Below are positions 1-8,423 of a DNA stretch of 64,000 nt, piece by piece. Below the pieces are notes generated by a model. The model did no database searches. It saw nothing but the letters and a program-made list of their open reading frames with translations, and was not told where the DNA came from. The DNA is from Prevotellaceae bacterium (lineage in GTDB: Bacteria; Bacteroidota; Bacteroidia; Bacteroidales; UBA932). A program made the translations under genes and the position numbers. How positions within the stretch are numbered: position 1 is the first letter of the stretch; each line of letters begins with the position of its first letter. The stretch spans positions 62,001-126,000 of the forward strand of contig JAISBU010000033.1 in assembly GCA_031266015.1 (NCBI GenBank). Reading direction: 5' to 3'.

Positions 1-483
1 ACGCTGTATACGTCCAACATTGCTACTCAAAACCGTAGCATAACCAGCGAACGCCCTCCCTTGCAAAAGCAGCTCGCTATGGTTGAAAATAGTATTGACA
101 AAGGAAAAATTGAGAATCCTTTAGCTGGAACTGTACTTACAAAATACGCTATGGAGGGTGAGGTGGTAACTTTTGGTAAGGCGTTATACAAAATTGCTCA
201 TGTGGATACGCTTACGCTACGCGCATATGTTACCGGAAATCAGCTACCACAGCTGAAGTTGGGCGATGAGGTGCAGGTATTTGTAGACAAAAACAGGAAA
301 GAGTATAATCAGTACAGCGGCATAATTACCTGGATTTCAGACAAAGCGGAGTTTACTCCAAAAACCATTCAGACCAAAGACGAGCGGGCCGGTTTGGTTT
401 ACGCTATAAAAGTACGGGTAAAAAACGATGGATTGCTTAAAATAGGAATGTACGGCGAGGTAAAATTTATCGAAGAAAAGTAG
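1..483 (+). CDS. HlyD/EmrA-type membrane fusion protein, C-terminal part (5' truncated by window)
   Basis: The frame is open to the first base of the window, so the true start lies outside it. The visible 160 residues read from a coiled-coil end into the second half of a lipoyl-like domain (motif IENPLAGTVLTKYAMEGEVV) and then a beta-barrel domain, as in periplasmic adaptors that link an inner-membrane pump to an outer-membrane channel. Two ATPase genes and two ABC-2 permease genes follow on the same strand, so this is probably the YbhG/YhiI-like adaptor of that exporter. The substrate cannot be read from the sequence. The family call is secure. Confidence 0.85.
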   Translation, partial: TLYTSNIATQNRSITSERPPLQKQLAMVENSIDKGKIENPLAGTVLTKYAMEGEVVTFGKALYKIAHVDTLTLRAYVTGNQLPQLKLGDEVQVFVDKNRKEYNQYSGIITWISDKAEFTPKTIQTKDERAGLVYAIKVRVKNDGLLKIGMYGEVKFIEEK

Positions 484-534
484 CAGTGAGCAGTGAACTA
501 TGATATCATGCTGAGCACGTCTATTTATTTGTAA

Positions 535-1440
535 ATGATTGGGTTACGAAACATAACCAAAACCTATAGTAAGGGCAGTGTGTTGGCGGTAGACGATGTG
601 TCGTTTTTTGTTGACAAAGGAGAGCTGTTTGGCCTTATTGGTCCGGATGGAGCAGGGAAAACCAGCATATTCAGAATGCTGACAACCTTGCTGTTACCCA
701 CCTCCGGCAGTGCTATGGTTGATGGCTATGATGTAGCTAATGATTATAAGGAAATTCGTCGTACAGTTGGCTATATGCCCGGAAAATTCTCACTATATCA
801 GGATTTGTCGGTGGAGGAAAACCTGCACTTTTTTGCTACGATGTTCAATACCAGCATAGCGGAAAACTACGCTATGGTAAAGGATATCTACGAGCAGCTG
901 GCGCCATTTAAAAAGCGCCGGGCCGGAGCCCTGTCCGGAGGTATGAAGCAAAAGCTGGCCTTGTGTTGCGCTCTTATACATAAGCCGACCGTTTTGTTCC
1001 TGGATGAGCCCACTACCGGTGTTGATGTAGTTTCACGTCGTGAGTTCTGGGACATGTTGAGGCGGCTTAAGTCACAGGGTATTACCATTTTAGTGTCCAC
1101 GCCATACATGGATGAGGCGGTTTTGTGTGAGCGCATCGCTCTTATTCAGAAAGGGCGGATTCTATCTATTGATACGCCACAAAATATTGTGGATAGCTTT
1201 CCGGTAGCGCTTTACGCTGCAAAGTCCGACGGTATGAATGCTTTGCTGAGCGACGCCCGTGCATATCCTCACATGGGCAGCTGCTATGCTTTTGGCGAGT
1301 ACTTGCACTTGACGCTTAAAGAGGGGAGCGTTGAGGATTTTTCTCGTTACCTTGGAACGAAAAAGCATTCTAATATAGAGGTAAAATCCATTAAACCGGG
1401 GATTGAAGATTGCTTTATTGAACGAATGACAGGCAATTAA
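535..1440 (+). CDS. ABC exporter ATPase subunit 1 (YbhF N-terminal-half-like, degenerate H-loop)
   Basis: A 301-residue ATP-binding subunit. Visible motifs are Walker A GPDGAGKT, signature LSGGMKQKL and Walker B VLFLDEPTTGVD. The position of the switch (H-loop) histidine carries proline (STPYMDEA), which should weaken hydrolysis at its own Walker site. The signature is intact and can complete the ATP site of the partner encoded at 1535. E. coli YbhF carries both halves in one chain; here they are separate genes 94 bp apart. The ATG at 535 gives a normal ABC N-terminus (MIGLRNITKTYS). Its role is to energise the two permeases at 2283 and 3452. Confidence 0.9.
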   Translation: MIGLRNITKTYSKGSVLAVDDVSFFVDKGELFGLIGPDGAGKTSIFRMLTTLLLPTSGSAMVDGYDVANDYKEIRRTVGYMPGKFSLYQDLSVEENLHFFATMFNTSIAENYAMVKDIYEQLAPFKKRRAGALSGGMKQKLALCCALIHKPTVLFLDEPTTGVDVVSRREFWDMLRRLKSQGITILVSTPYMDEAVLCERIALIQKGRILSIDTPQNIVDSFPVALYAAKSDGMNALLSDARAYPHMGSCYAFGEYLHLTLKEGSVEDFSRYLGTKKHSNIEVKSIKPGIEDCFIERMTGN

Positions 1441-1534
1441 ATTGTAAATATAAAGTATAATACACGCTTTACATTGCACAGTTTATTTGAACATTTAGGC
1501 TGGTCTGAAGTTTGGAATTTTAAATTAAAAAACC

Positions 1535-2269
1535 TTGAAAGTCATTTCCGTAGATAAGCTGACTAAAACCTTCGGGAGTTTTACCGCGGTGGATCATATT
1601 TCATTTGATGTGAATCAGGGTGAAATATTCGGATTTTTAGGCGCTAATGGCGCCGGTAAAACTACCGCCATGAAGGTGCTGTGCGGGTTACTTTCGCCTA
1701 CAAGCGGTAGCGCTACCGTTGCCGGGTATGATGTGTACAGGCAGCCCAATAAAATTAAGCAGAACATAGGCTACATGAGCCAAAAGTTTTCCCTGTATGA
1801 GGATTTGACAGTACTTGAGAATATGAACTTCTATGGCGGAGTGTATAACCTTAATAATGAGCAACTTAACACACAGCGTGAGCAGCTGATTAACCGTCTG
1901 GATTTGCATAATGAGGCTAAGAAGCGAGTGTCCGAGCTGCCTTTGGGGTGGAAGCAGAAGGTGGCATTTCTGGTGGCTATAATGCATCATCCAAAAATTG
2001 TGTTCTTGGATGAGCCCACCGGAGGCGTAGACCCTATTACTCGCCGGCAGTTTTGGGATTTAATTTATGAAGCGGCAGCCAACGATATAACCGTATTCGT
2101 AACTACACACTACATGGACGAGGCGGAGTACTGCAACCGGGTTTCGATAATGGTAGACGGGCGGATAGATGCGCTGGATGCTCCGGCCAGCCTGAAGACA
2201 AAATTCTCTGCCGATACTATGGATGAGGTTTTTTACAGGTTAGCCAGGGGCGCTAAACGGGGAGAATAG
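1535..2269 (+). CDS. ABC exporter ATPase subunit 2 (YbhF C-terminal-half-like, degenerate signature)
   Basis: A 244-residue ATP-binding subunit with Walker A GANGAGKT, Walker B IVFLDEPTGGVD and a normal H-loop histidine (TTHYMDEAEYC). The ABC signature is degenerate: LPLGWKQK instead of LSGGQ. Its defects are thus the mirror image of the preceding ATPase, so a heterodimer would have one canonical and one degenerate ATP site. The likely start is TTG at 1535 (MKVISVDKLTKTFG); no ATG lies near the expected N-terminus. It is followed by the permease gene after 13 bp. Confidence 0.9.
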   Translation: MKVISVDKLTKTFGSFTAVDHISFDVNQGEIFGFLGANGAGKTTAMKVLCGLLSPTSGSATVAGYDVYRQPNKIKQNIGYMSQKFSLYEDLTVLENMNFYGGVYNLNNEQLNTQREQLINRLDLHNEAKKRVSELPLGWKQKVAFLVAIMHHPKIVFLDEPTGGVDPITRRQFWDLIYEAAANDITVFVTTHYMDEAEYCNRVSIMVDGRIDALDAPASLKTKFSADTMDEVFYRLARGAKRGE

Positions 2270-2282
2270 GATAATTTCGAAG

Positions 2283-3413
2283 ATGGCGAAAGGTCAAAAA
2301 ATGCTGCGAATACAATTCCTGTCCTTTGTACGAAAGGAGTTCTACCATGTGCTGCGTGATAAGCGTACGCTAATGGTTTTGCTCGGACTGCCCATTGTAC
2401 AGATTCTGCTGTTTGGTTTTGCCCTTACCAGTGAAGTGAAGCATGCTAAAATCTTGCTATTGGACAATGCCAAAGATGTTGCTTCGCAAAGCCTGGTTAC
2501 AAAAATTTCTGCCAGCTCATATTTTGATATTCAGCAAAGCGTACAATCTTACGATGAGCTGGAGGAGGCGTTTAAAAAGGGGAAAGGCGCCTGCGCGCTG
2601 ATCATTCCGTACAATTTTGCCTCGGATATTCAGCACGGTGGCGGTGTCCGGCTTCAGCTTATTGCAGACGGTTCGGACGTAAACGTATCAAAGACGGTGG
2701 TTAACTACCTTACGGCCATTACCGGAGATTTTGTGGCAGCGCAACATCCAACGGCAAATCTCCCCATGCATATAAGCTTGAATCAGCACATGCTCTATAA
2801 CCCCGAAATGAGCGGCTCTATGAGCTTCATTCCCGGAGTTATGGCGCTTATTTTGCTCATACTTTGTACCACGCTTACGGCCGTATCTATCGTGCGGGAG
2901 AAGGAGCTGGGAACTATGGAGCTGCTGTTGGTATCGCCCTTCAAGCCTATACTGGTGATTCTTGCAAAAGCCATTCCCTATTTGACAGTTTCTATCGTAA
3001 ACTTTACGGTAATTCTGCTGCTCAGTTTCTTTGTGCTTGATATGCCCATACGTGGAAATTTGCTGCTACTTTACGCCGAGGCCGTGCTTTTTATCATTGC
3101 CTGCCTTTCTATAGGCTTGCTGATTTCTAATCTGGTAAAGACACAACTCGCTGCCATGCTCATTTCTATGATGGGAACCATGCTGCCCACTATGATTTTT
3201 TCGGGCATATTTTTTCCTGTAGAAAATATGCCGATATTGCTACAAGCCTTTGCCAATCTGATTCCCGCCCGTTGGTTTTATGTGGTTGTTAAAGCGGTGA
3301 TGCTGAAAGGGCTAGGATTTTCAGTAGTATGGAAAGAAGCTTTGGTTATGCTTGGTATGACGGTTGGCCTGCTGGCCTTGAGCTTGAAAACATTTAAGGT
3401 GCGCTTGGAGTAG
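2283..3413 (+). CDS. ABC-2 type permease, YbhS/YhhJ-like
   Basis: A 376-residue inner-membrane subunit with ABC-2 layout: an N-terminal cytoplasmic stretch (RKEFYHVLRDKRTLM), one membrane helix (LMVLLGLPIVQILLFGFAL), a soluble domain of roughly 150 residues, then five hydrophobic segments. The motif VREKELGTMELLLVSPFKP is the conserved ABC-2 stretch between the second and third helices. It lies 13 bp after the second ATPase gene and 38 bp before a second, homologous permease, so the two probably form a heterodimeric pore. The ATG at 2283 is used. Confidence 0.88.
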   Translation: MAKGQKMLRIQFLSFVRKEFYHVLRDKRTLMVLLGLPIVQILLFGFALTSEVKHAKILLLDNAKDVASQSLVTKISASSYFDIQQSVQSYDELEEAFKKGKGACALIIPYNFASDIQHGGGVRLQLIADGSDVNVSKTVVNYLTAITGDFVAAQHPTANLPMHISLNQHMLYNPEMSGSMSFIPGVMALILLILCTTLTAVSIVREKELGTMELLLVSPFKPILVILAKAIPYLTVSIVNFTVILLLSFFVLDMPIRGNLLLLYAEAVLFIIACLSIGLLISNLVKTQLAAMLISMMGTMLPTMIFSGIFFPVENMPILLQAFANLIPARWFYVVVKAVMLKGLGFSVVWKEALVMLGMTVGLLALSLKTFKVRLE

Positions 3414-3451
3414 CTTGGGCAAGGAGTATTGAGATATTAAATCTGAATGTT

Positions 3452-4564
3452 TTGAGAGTTTTACGCTTCATACTACAAAAGGAATTTCGGCAAATCCTGC
3501 GCGACAAGACCATGCTGCCCATCATTTTCCTTATGCCCATTATACAGCTGCTGCTGCTGCCGCTGGCGGCCGATTTCGATATTAAAAACATCAACCTTGT
3601 AGTGGTTGATAATGACCATTCCTCGTACTCCCGGCAGCTGACAGAGAAAATATTCTCTTCCGGTTATTTTCGTTTTGCAGGATACAAATCCACCTATAGC
3701 GATGCGCTTGCTTTGGTTGAAAACGGAAAAGCGGATATTGTCCTTGAAATTCCTGCCAGCTTTGAGAGCGCGCTCATTCGTGAGGGACGCCAACAGCTGC
3801 TAGTTGCGGCAGATGCTATTAATGGAACAAAGGCCGGCCTGGGAAGCGCGTATTTACAGGCAACCGTTGCCGCTTACAATCAGGAGCTGCTGCTGCGATG
3901 GTATCCGGCCGCGCAGCAACCTGCGGGAGTTGAGGTGCTGAGCGCTTACTGGTTCAACCCACATTTTAAGTATACCTACTACATGGTACCGGGTATTTTG
4001 GTGATGCTTATTACCATTGTCGGAGGCTTTTTATCTGCGCTTAATATTGTGAGAGAGAAAGAGTTGGGAACTATTGAGCAGATCAACGTAACGCCCATAC
4101 AAAAGTGGCAGTTTGTGCTGGGAAAAATGATTCCGTTCCTGGTAATAGGGCTGGTAGTATTCTCCATTGGGCTGCTGGTGGGGTTGGTGGTATACGGAAT
4201 TGTTCCCGAGGGAAACGTTTTGGTGCTTTACCTTTTTGCCACCATATACCTGATAGCTTTGCTTAATGTGGGGCTGCTGATATCAAACAAAAACAGCAAT
4301 CAGGTACAGGCCATGTTTGTTGCCTTTTTTTTCATCATGATTTTTATCCTGATGAGCGGACTGTTTACTCCGCTGGACAGCATGCCGGGCTGGGCAAAGG
4401 TCATATCCTACTGCACCCCCATTACCCACTTTATTCAGGTAACGCGTATGGTAATCCTTAAGGGTAGCGGACTGGTTGATTTGCTTCCGCAGCTGGGGAT
4501 TTTGTGCGCCTTTGCCGTAGCGCTGAATGCGTGGGCAATCTGGAGCTACAGCAAAACAAGCTAG
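3452..4564 (+). CDS. ABC-2 type permease, YbhR-like
   Basis: A 370-residue homologue of the preceding permease with the same plan: N-terminal QKEFRQILRDKTMLP, a first helix, an exported domain, then five helices with VREKELGTIEQINVTPIQKW. The start is TTG at 3452; the ATG a few bases upstream runs directly into a stop. It is the last gene of the exporter cluster and converges with the minus-strand gene that ends at 4581, leaving only 16 bp between them. It is expected to pair with the 2283 product. Confidence 0.87.
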   Translation: MRVLRFILQKEFRQILRDKTMLPIIFLMPIIQLLLLPLAADFDIKNINLVVVDNDHSSYSRQLTEKIFSSGYFRFAGYKSTYSDALALVENGKADIVLEIPASFESALIREGRQQLLVAADAINGTKAGLGSAYLQATVAAYNQELLLRWYPAAQQPAGVEVLSAYWFNPHFKYTYYMVPGILVMLITIVGGFLSALNIVREKELGTIEQINVTPIQKWQFVLGKMIPFLVIGLVVFSIGLLVGLVVYGIVPEGNVLVLYLFATIYLIALLNVGLLISNKNSNQVQAMFVAFFFIMIFILMSGLFTPLDSMPGWAKVISYCTPITHFIQVTRMVILKGSGLVDLLPQLGILCAFAVALNAWAIWSYSKTS

Positions 4565-4580
4565 CACGGCGTCAGCAATC

Positions 4581-5918
4581 TTACGAATGTCTTATCCACC
4601 TCCAGATTTCTTTGAAAGAAGGTCTTTTACCATACATGAGCACTCCGGTGTGGTAGATTTTTCCGGCAACCCAAACAACCCCGACAAAGGTCAGCGCCAG
4701 CAACCCCAAAGATAACGCCAGCTGCCATAAGGGAACTCCGAATGGCACACGTGCCATCATTACCATTGGGGATGTAAACGGAATTATTGAACCCCAAAAT
4801 GATAGCGCACTGTTCGGATAGTTGAAGGTGTGCATCGTTATGAAGATGCCGAGTATGATTGGGACGGTTATCGGCAATACCAATTGCTGAGTATCTGTTT
4901 CATTTTCCACAGCAGATCCTACTGCAGCAAACAGGGAAGCGTACAGCAAATATCCAAGTAAAAAGTAAAGCAGAAATGATGTTAGAATAGCGGTGAAATT
5001 TATGCTGTTCAATATATCCGCTACATTGCTCGGTAGCAAATGTGATGTCATTTGTGCGGGATCACCTCCTGCTGCCATCATGCTTACGCTATCGGCAATT
5101 GCAGGTTTTGCTGCCATTATTTCAGCCGGATTGACAAGAAGTAGTTGTGCTATAGCGACAATTCCTAAAGTTAGCAATATCCAAAGAGCGAATTGCAGCA
5201 AACCTACGGCTGCAATGCCCAGTATCTTACCCATCATAAGCTCAAATGGCTTTACAGAAGATACCAGCACTTCCATAATTCGGTTGGATTTTTCTTCAAT
5301 TACTCCACGCATTACCATATTACCGAACATGAAAATAAAAAAGTAAATCAACATTCCGGATGCTATCGCAATGCCCATGTACACGCCGGTGTAGCTGCGT
5401 TTCTCCTTGCCGTATTCATCCCACATAATGGTGGATACGTTTACATTGGATTTGATGGATGTTAGAATTGTATCTAGTCCTGCAATGTTGTATTGCTCCA
5501 ACTTATGACGCTCTACCTCGTTGCGTAAAGCTTGCTCAATAGAGTGCTGAACGTCAAGGTTTGTTTGAGTTTGTGCGTATAAATTTACTGAGGTTAATTC
5601 ATTGTTTTGTAGTTGACCGATTTCAAGTACGGCGTATAAGTTTTGCTGCTTGAAGTTTTTTTTCAGAGAATCAAGACTTTTAGCTGGCTCAAAAGTATAG
5701 GTTGTGTACTCGGAATTTTCAAGCGCAGAGGAGGCTAACCCGGAGTGGTCTATCACAGCGATTTCTTTATGCTCATTATCCTTTAGCGTTGCAATGTAAG
5801 TTGGTATTAACATTAATGCAGCTAAGGCTATAGGGGTAAGAAAAGTAGTTAGCAGGAAAGATTTTTTTCTTACTCGTGTAAGAAACTCTCGCTCTATTAT
5901 GATGAACGTTTTATTCAT
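4581..5918 (-). CDS. ABC-2 type permease, NatB-like
   Basis: A 445-residue permease beginning MNKTFIIIEREFLTRVRKKS, typical of NatB/YhaP proteins. It has an N-terminal helix, a long extracytoplasmic domain (DHSGLASSALENSEY onward), and then about five helices including FFIFMFGNMVMRGVIEEKSNRIMEVLVSS, where the EEKSNRIMEVL stretch is the family hallmark. The partner ATPase lies 57 bp upstream on the same strand (5976-6887). NatAB exports sodium in Bacillus, but substrates vary in Bacteroidota, so no substrate is assigned. Confidence 0.85.
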   Translation of the reverse strand: MNKTFIIIEREFLTRVRKKSFLLTTFLTPIALAALMLIPTYIATLKDNEHKEIAVIDHSGLASSALENSEYTTYTFEPAKSLDSLKKNFKQQNLYAVLEIGQLQNNELTSVNLYAQTQTNLDVQHSIEQALRNEVERHKLEQYNIAGLDTILTSIKSNVNVSTIMWDEYGKEKRSYTGVYMGIAIASGMLIYFFIFMFGNMVMRGVIEEKSNRIMEVLVSSVKPFELMMGKILGIAAVGLLQFALWILLTLGIVAIAQLLLVNPAEIMAAKPAIADSVSMMAAGGDPAQMTSHLLPSNVADILNSINFTAILTSFLLYFLLGYLLYASLFAAVGSAVENETDTQQLVLPITVPIILGIFITMHTFNYPNSALSFWGSIIPFTSPMVMMARVPFGVPLWQLALSLGLLALTFVGVVWVAGKIYHTGVLMYGKRPSFKEIWRWIRHS

Positions 5919-5975
5919 AACTTTTAGGTTGCCTGTCTGCCATATTTTATTCGTAATTGTTTAATAATCAATCGT

Positions 5976-6887
5976 TTATGAAACCATCTTAATGAAGATG
6001 TCATTCATGCTCGGGATAATTTCGTTGTAGCTTTTCACTTCTACTTGAGACATTATTTTTTGTAGAAGCACGTTGCAATCCGAACTGCTTGAACAAGCTA
6101 CTTTTGCCAAACGGATACCACCTTTCTGCTCTTCCGAAACAAATGTGTATCCTTCAGGCAGCAACGGTTGTAACTCAATACTTTTATTGGTATATCCGAT
6201 CTCTACAACGTTGCTGCCATGCTTGCGACGCACCTCATCTGTGGCGCCGCTAAGTATATTTTTTGATTTGTTTATCAACGTAATATAATCACACAACTCT
6301 TCTACCGAAGCCATGTTGTGTGTGGAAAAGATAATGGTACTGCCTTGATCTTTCAGCGCTAAAATCTCCTGCTTAAGCAAGTTGGCATTTACTGGATCGA
6401 AGCCGCTGAAAGGCTCATCAAATATCAGTAGTTTTGGGCGATGTAGTATGGTTACAATGAACTGTACTTTTTGCGCCATACCTTTTGAGAGTTCTTCAAC
6501 CTTCCTATTCCACCACGAACCTATACCGAACTTGTCAAACCAAATTTTGAGTTGCGCTACTGCATCATGATGACTTAATCCTTTGAGGCGTGCAAGGTAA
6601 ACAGCCTGTTCACCCACCTGCATTTTTTTATACAGACCTCGCTCCTCCGGAAGGTATCCGATTTTTTGCACATCCTTTGGTTGTATTGGCCTGCCGTCAA
6701 ACCAAACCTGTCCGCTATCAAGCGCAGTAATTTGATTTATGATGCGAATGAGTGTAGTTTTTCCCGCACCGTTGGGCCCGAGCAATCCGTGTATGCAACC
6801 TTGCTCTACACTTACGCTTACGTTGTCAAGCGCAAGGTGGTTGGCGTATTTTTTTACAATATTTTCAGCAGAAAGAAGTGCGGACAT
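5976..6887 (-). CDS. ABC transporter ATPase, NatA-like with C-terminal DUF4162-type domain
   Basis: A 303-residue ATPase with Walker A GPNGAGKTT, signature LSKGMAQKV, Walker B LLIFDEPFSGFDPVN and H-loop STHNMASVEELC. After about residue 215 a small alpha/beta domain of DUF4162 type follows (VVEIGYTNKSIELQPLLPEG). It is the first gene of a two-gene unit with the permease at 4581-5918. A possible promoter lies about 256 nt upstream (7143-7172), which would put repeat-derived sequence in its leader. Confidence 0.88.
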   Translation of the reverse strand: MSALLSAENIVKKYANHLALDNVSVSVEQGCIHGLLGPNGAGKTTLIRIINQITALDSGQVWFDGRPIQPKDVQKIGYLPEERGLYKKMQVGEQAVYLARLKGLSHHDAVAQLKIWFDKFGIGSWWNRKVEELSKGMAQKVQFIVTILHRPKLLIFDEPFSGFDPVNANLLKQEILALKDQGSTIIFSTHNMASVEELCDYITLINKSKNILSGATDEVRRKHGSNVVEIGYTNKSIELQPLLPEGYTFVSEEQKGGIRLAKVACSSSSDCNVLLQKIMSQVEVKSYNEIIPSMNDIFIKMVS

Positions 6888-7253
6888 TGGTGTGCAATTT
6901 ATGATTTACAATTTACGACTGAAGCTCATGTCAGCCCGCGTATATCATTGCTTCGTTGTCCCTCTTTCCCTATCCAAAAGGCGCCGTCATTCCGACCAAG
7001 CGCACGAGGAACGAGGGAGCGCGTGGAGGAATCTGCTGTCATGCTGAGCAAGGCGAAGCAACTCATGTCATCGTAGTGTGTCATCATGGTGCCAGCTTGA
7101 GGCGGCTTTTCCGCGCTAAAGCAGCGTTTTACATAACGAAAGCAAAGATATCTATAATTTGCAAAAAACAAGGGACACTCCATAAATTTAATGTAGAGGT
7201 ATTACTAATAGCTGAAAGTTGAAAACTACGAATGGTGAATTATCAACTATGAA
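6888..7253. repeat. Intergenic filler with dispersed repeat sequences
   Basis: No gene is supported here. Positions 6987-7080 hold a CGTCATTCCGACC...GAGGAATCT segment and then CTGTCATGCTGAGC...AACTCATGTCA. This is the same core (TCATGCTGAGC or its complement) seen at 10906, 15888 and 58943. Flanking AT-rich stretches such as TGAAAGTTGAAAAC and GAATTATCAACTATGAATT resemble the filler at 483, 15930 and 24661. Short open frames here are by-products of the repeat. Confidence 0.6.
7143..7172 (-). promoter_or_regulatory. Possible promoter for the NatA-like gene
   Basis: On the minus strand TATCTTTG (7143-7150) matches TAnnTTTG. A weak -33-like CTTG lies 18 bp further upstream. The distance to the start codon is long (about 256 nt), so this is tentative. 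Confidence 0.35.
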
Positions 7254-8417
7254 TTACGGTTGTACGGCTTGCTTCAGCTGCCCTAAAGCCTGCTTAATAA
7301 CGCTTTGCGGACGGGCCAGGTTCATTCGCATGAAGCCCTCGCCTCCGGGGCCAAAGGTGGCGCCATCGTTTAGCGCCAGTTTTGCCTTGCCTGCCAAGAG
7401 GTCGCGAATTGCTGCCTGCGGTAGGTTAAGCGCCCTGAAGTCAAGCCAAATCAGGTAGGTGGCCTGGGGTTTTACGGCTTTTACCTGAGGGATGTTTTTC
7501 TGCAAATAGCCTGTAACAAAATCAACGTTGCCCTGAATGTATGGCAGCAACTGGTTTAGCCACTGCTCTCCGCTCTCGAAAGCGGCTTGAGTGGCGGTGT
7601 AGGCGAAAATATTGGGCGGCGCACACTCGTTGTTGCAAAGGTACGCCTGGAATTTGTTGCGCAGCTCCTTGCTGGGAATTACGTAAAATGCGCTTGCCAG
7701 CCCTGCCATGTTGAACGTCTTGGTGGAGGACATAAAGGTAATGCTGTTGTTGCGCGCCCATTCGGAAACGTTGGCGAATGGCGCGTGCGTGTACCCTTGG
7801 AGCGTGAGGTCGCAGTGAATTTCATCGGAAATTACCAGCACGTTATGCCGTTGACAAATGGCGGCCATTTGTTCCAGCTCCTGACGAGTCCACACTCTTC
7901 CGCCGGGGTTGTGTGGATTGCAAAGGATAAACATGGAGGCTTTGCTCACGCATGCTTCAAAATCCTTTAAATCCAGCTCAAAGTGGTTGCCTCCCAGCGC
8001 TAGCCGGTTGTAAATTATTTTACGCCGGTTGTTGTTAATCGTTGCTGAGAATGGGGTGTATATGGGGGGTTGAATAACAATGCCGGCGCCTTTTTGCGTA
8101 TAGCAGTTGATGGCATAGGCAATGCCCGGAACTATGCCCGGCAGGTAGCCGACATCTTCTTTGTTTACGGAGAGGCGGTGTCGTTTTTTTAGCCAGGAAA
8201 TAATGGCCTCATAGTAGCCTTCGGGGGCTACAGGGTAGCCCAAAATTTCATGCTCGCAGCGCTTGCGTATGGCGTTCATGATGAAATCAGGTGTGCGAAA
8301 ATTCATATCGGCCACCCAGAGCGAGGTAAGCTTGGCGCTGCCGAAACGCTCCTCCAGCGCGTCGACGCTAAGACATGCGGTGTTTTGCCGGTTGATTACT
8401 TCATCAAAGTTGTACAT
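7254..8417 (-). CDS. MalY/PatB-type pyridoxal-phosphate C-S lyase or aminotransferase
   Basis: A 387-residue fold-type I PLP enzyme. The N-terminus (ALEERFGS...LWVADMNFRTP) and SSTKTFNMAGL, containing the PLP-binding lysine, are typical of the MalY/PatB cystathionine beta-lyase group. CNPHNPGGRVWTRQEL and SDEIHCDL are the usual substrate and cofactor-contact motifs. The likely reaction is cleavage of cystathionine or cysteine to pyruvate, ammonia and a thiol in the cytoplasm; a plain aminotransferase role is possible. It starts 6 bp after the stop of the TldD-like gene, so the two are probably co-transcribed. Confidence 0.85.
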   Translation of the reverse strand: MYNFDEVINRQNTACLSVDALEERFGSAKLTSLWVADMNFRTPDFIMNAIRKRCEHEILGYPVAPEGYYEAIISWLKKRHRLSVNKEDVGYLPGIVPGIAYAINCYTQKGAGIVIQPPIYTPFSATINNNRRKIIYNRLALGGNHFELDLKDFEACVSKASMFILCNPHNPGGRVWTRQELEQMAAICQRHNVLVISDEIHCDLTLQGYTHAPFANVSEWARNNSITFMSSTKTFNMAGLASAFYVIPSKELRNKFQAYLCNNECAPPNIFAYTATQAAFESGEQWLNQLLPYIQGNVDFVTGYLQKNIPQVKAVKPQATYLIWLDFRALNLPQAAIRDLLAGKAKLALNDGATFGPGGEGFMRMNLARPQSVIKQALGQLKQAVQP

Positions 8418-8423
8418 AGGTGA

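Noticed and set aside
6956-7222. Overlapping short frames on both strands between the NatA-like and MalY-like genes
   Set aside because: They run through the dispersed repeat and have no conserved features.
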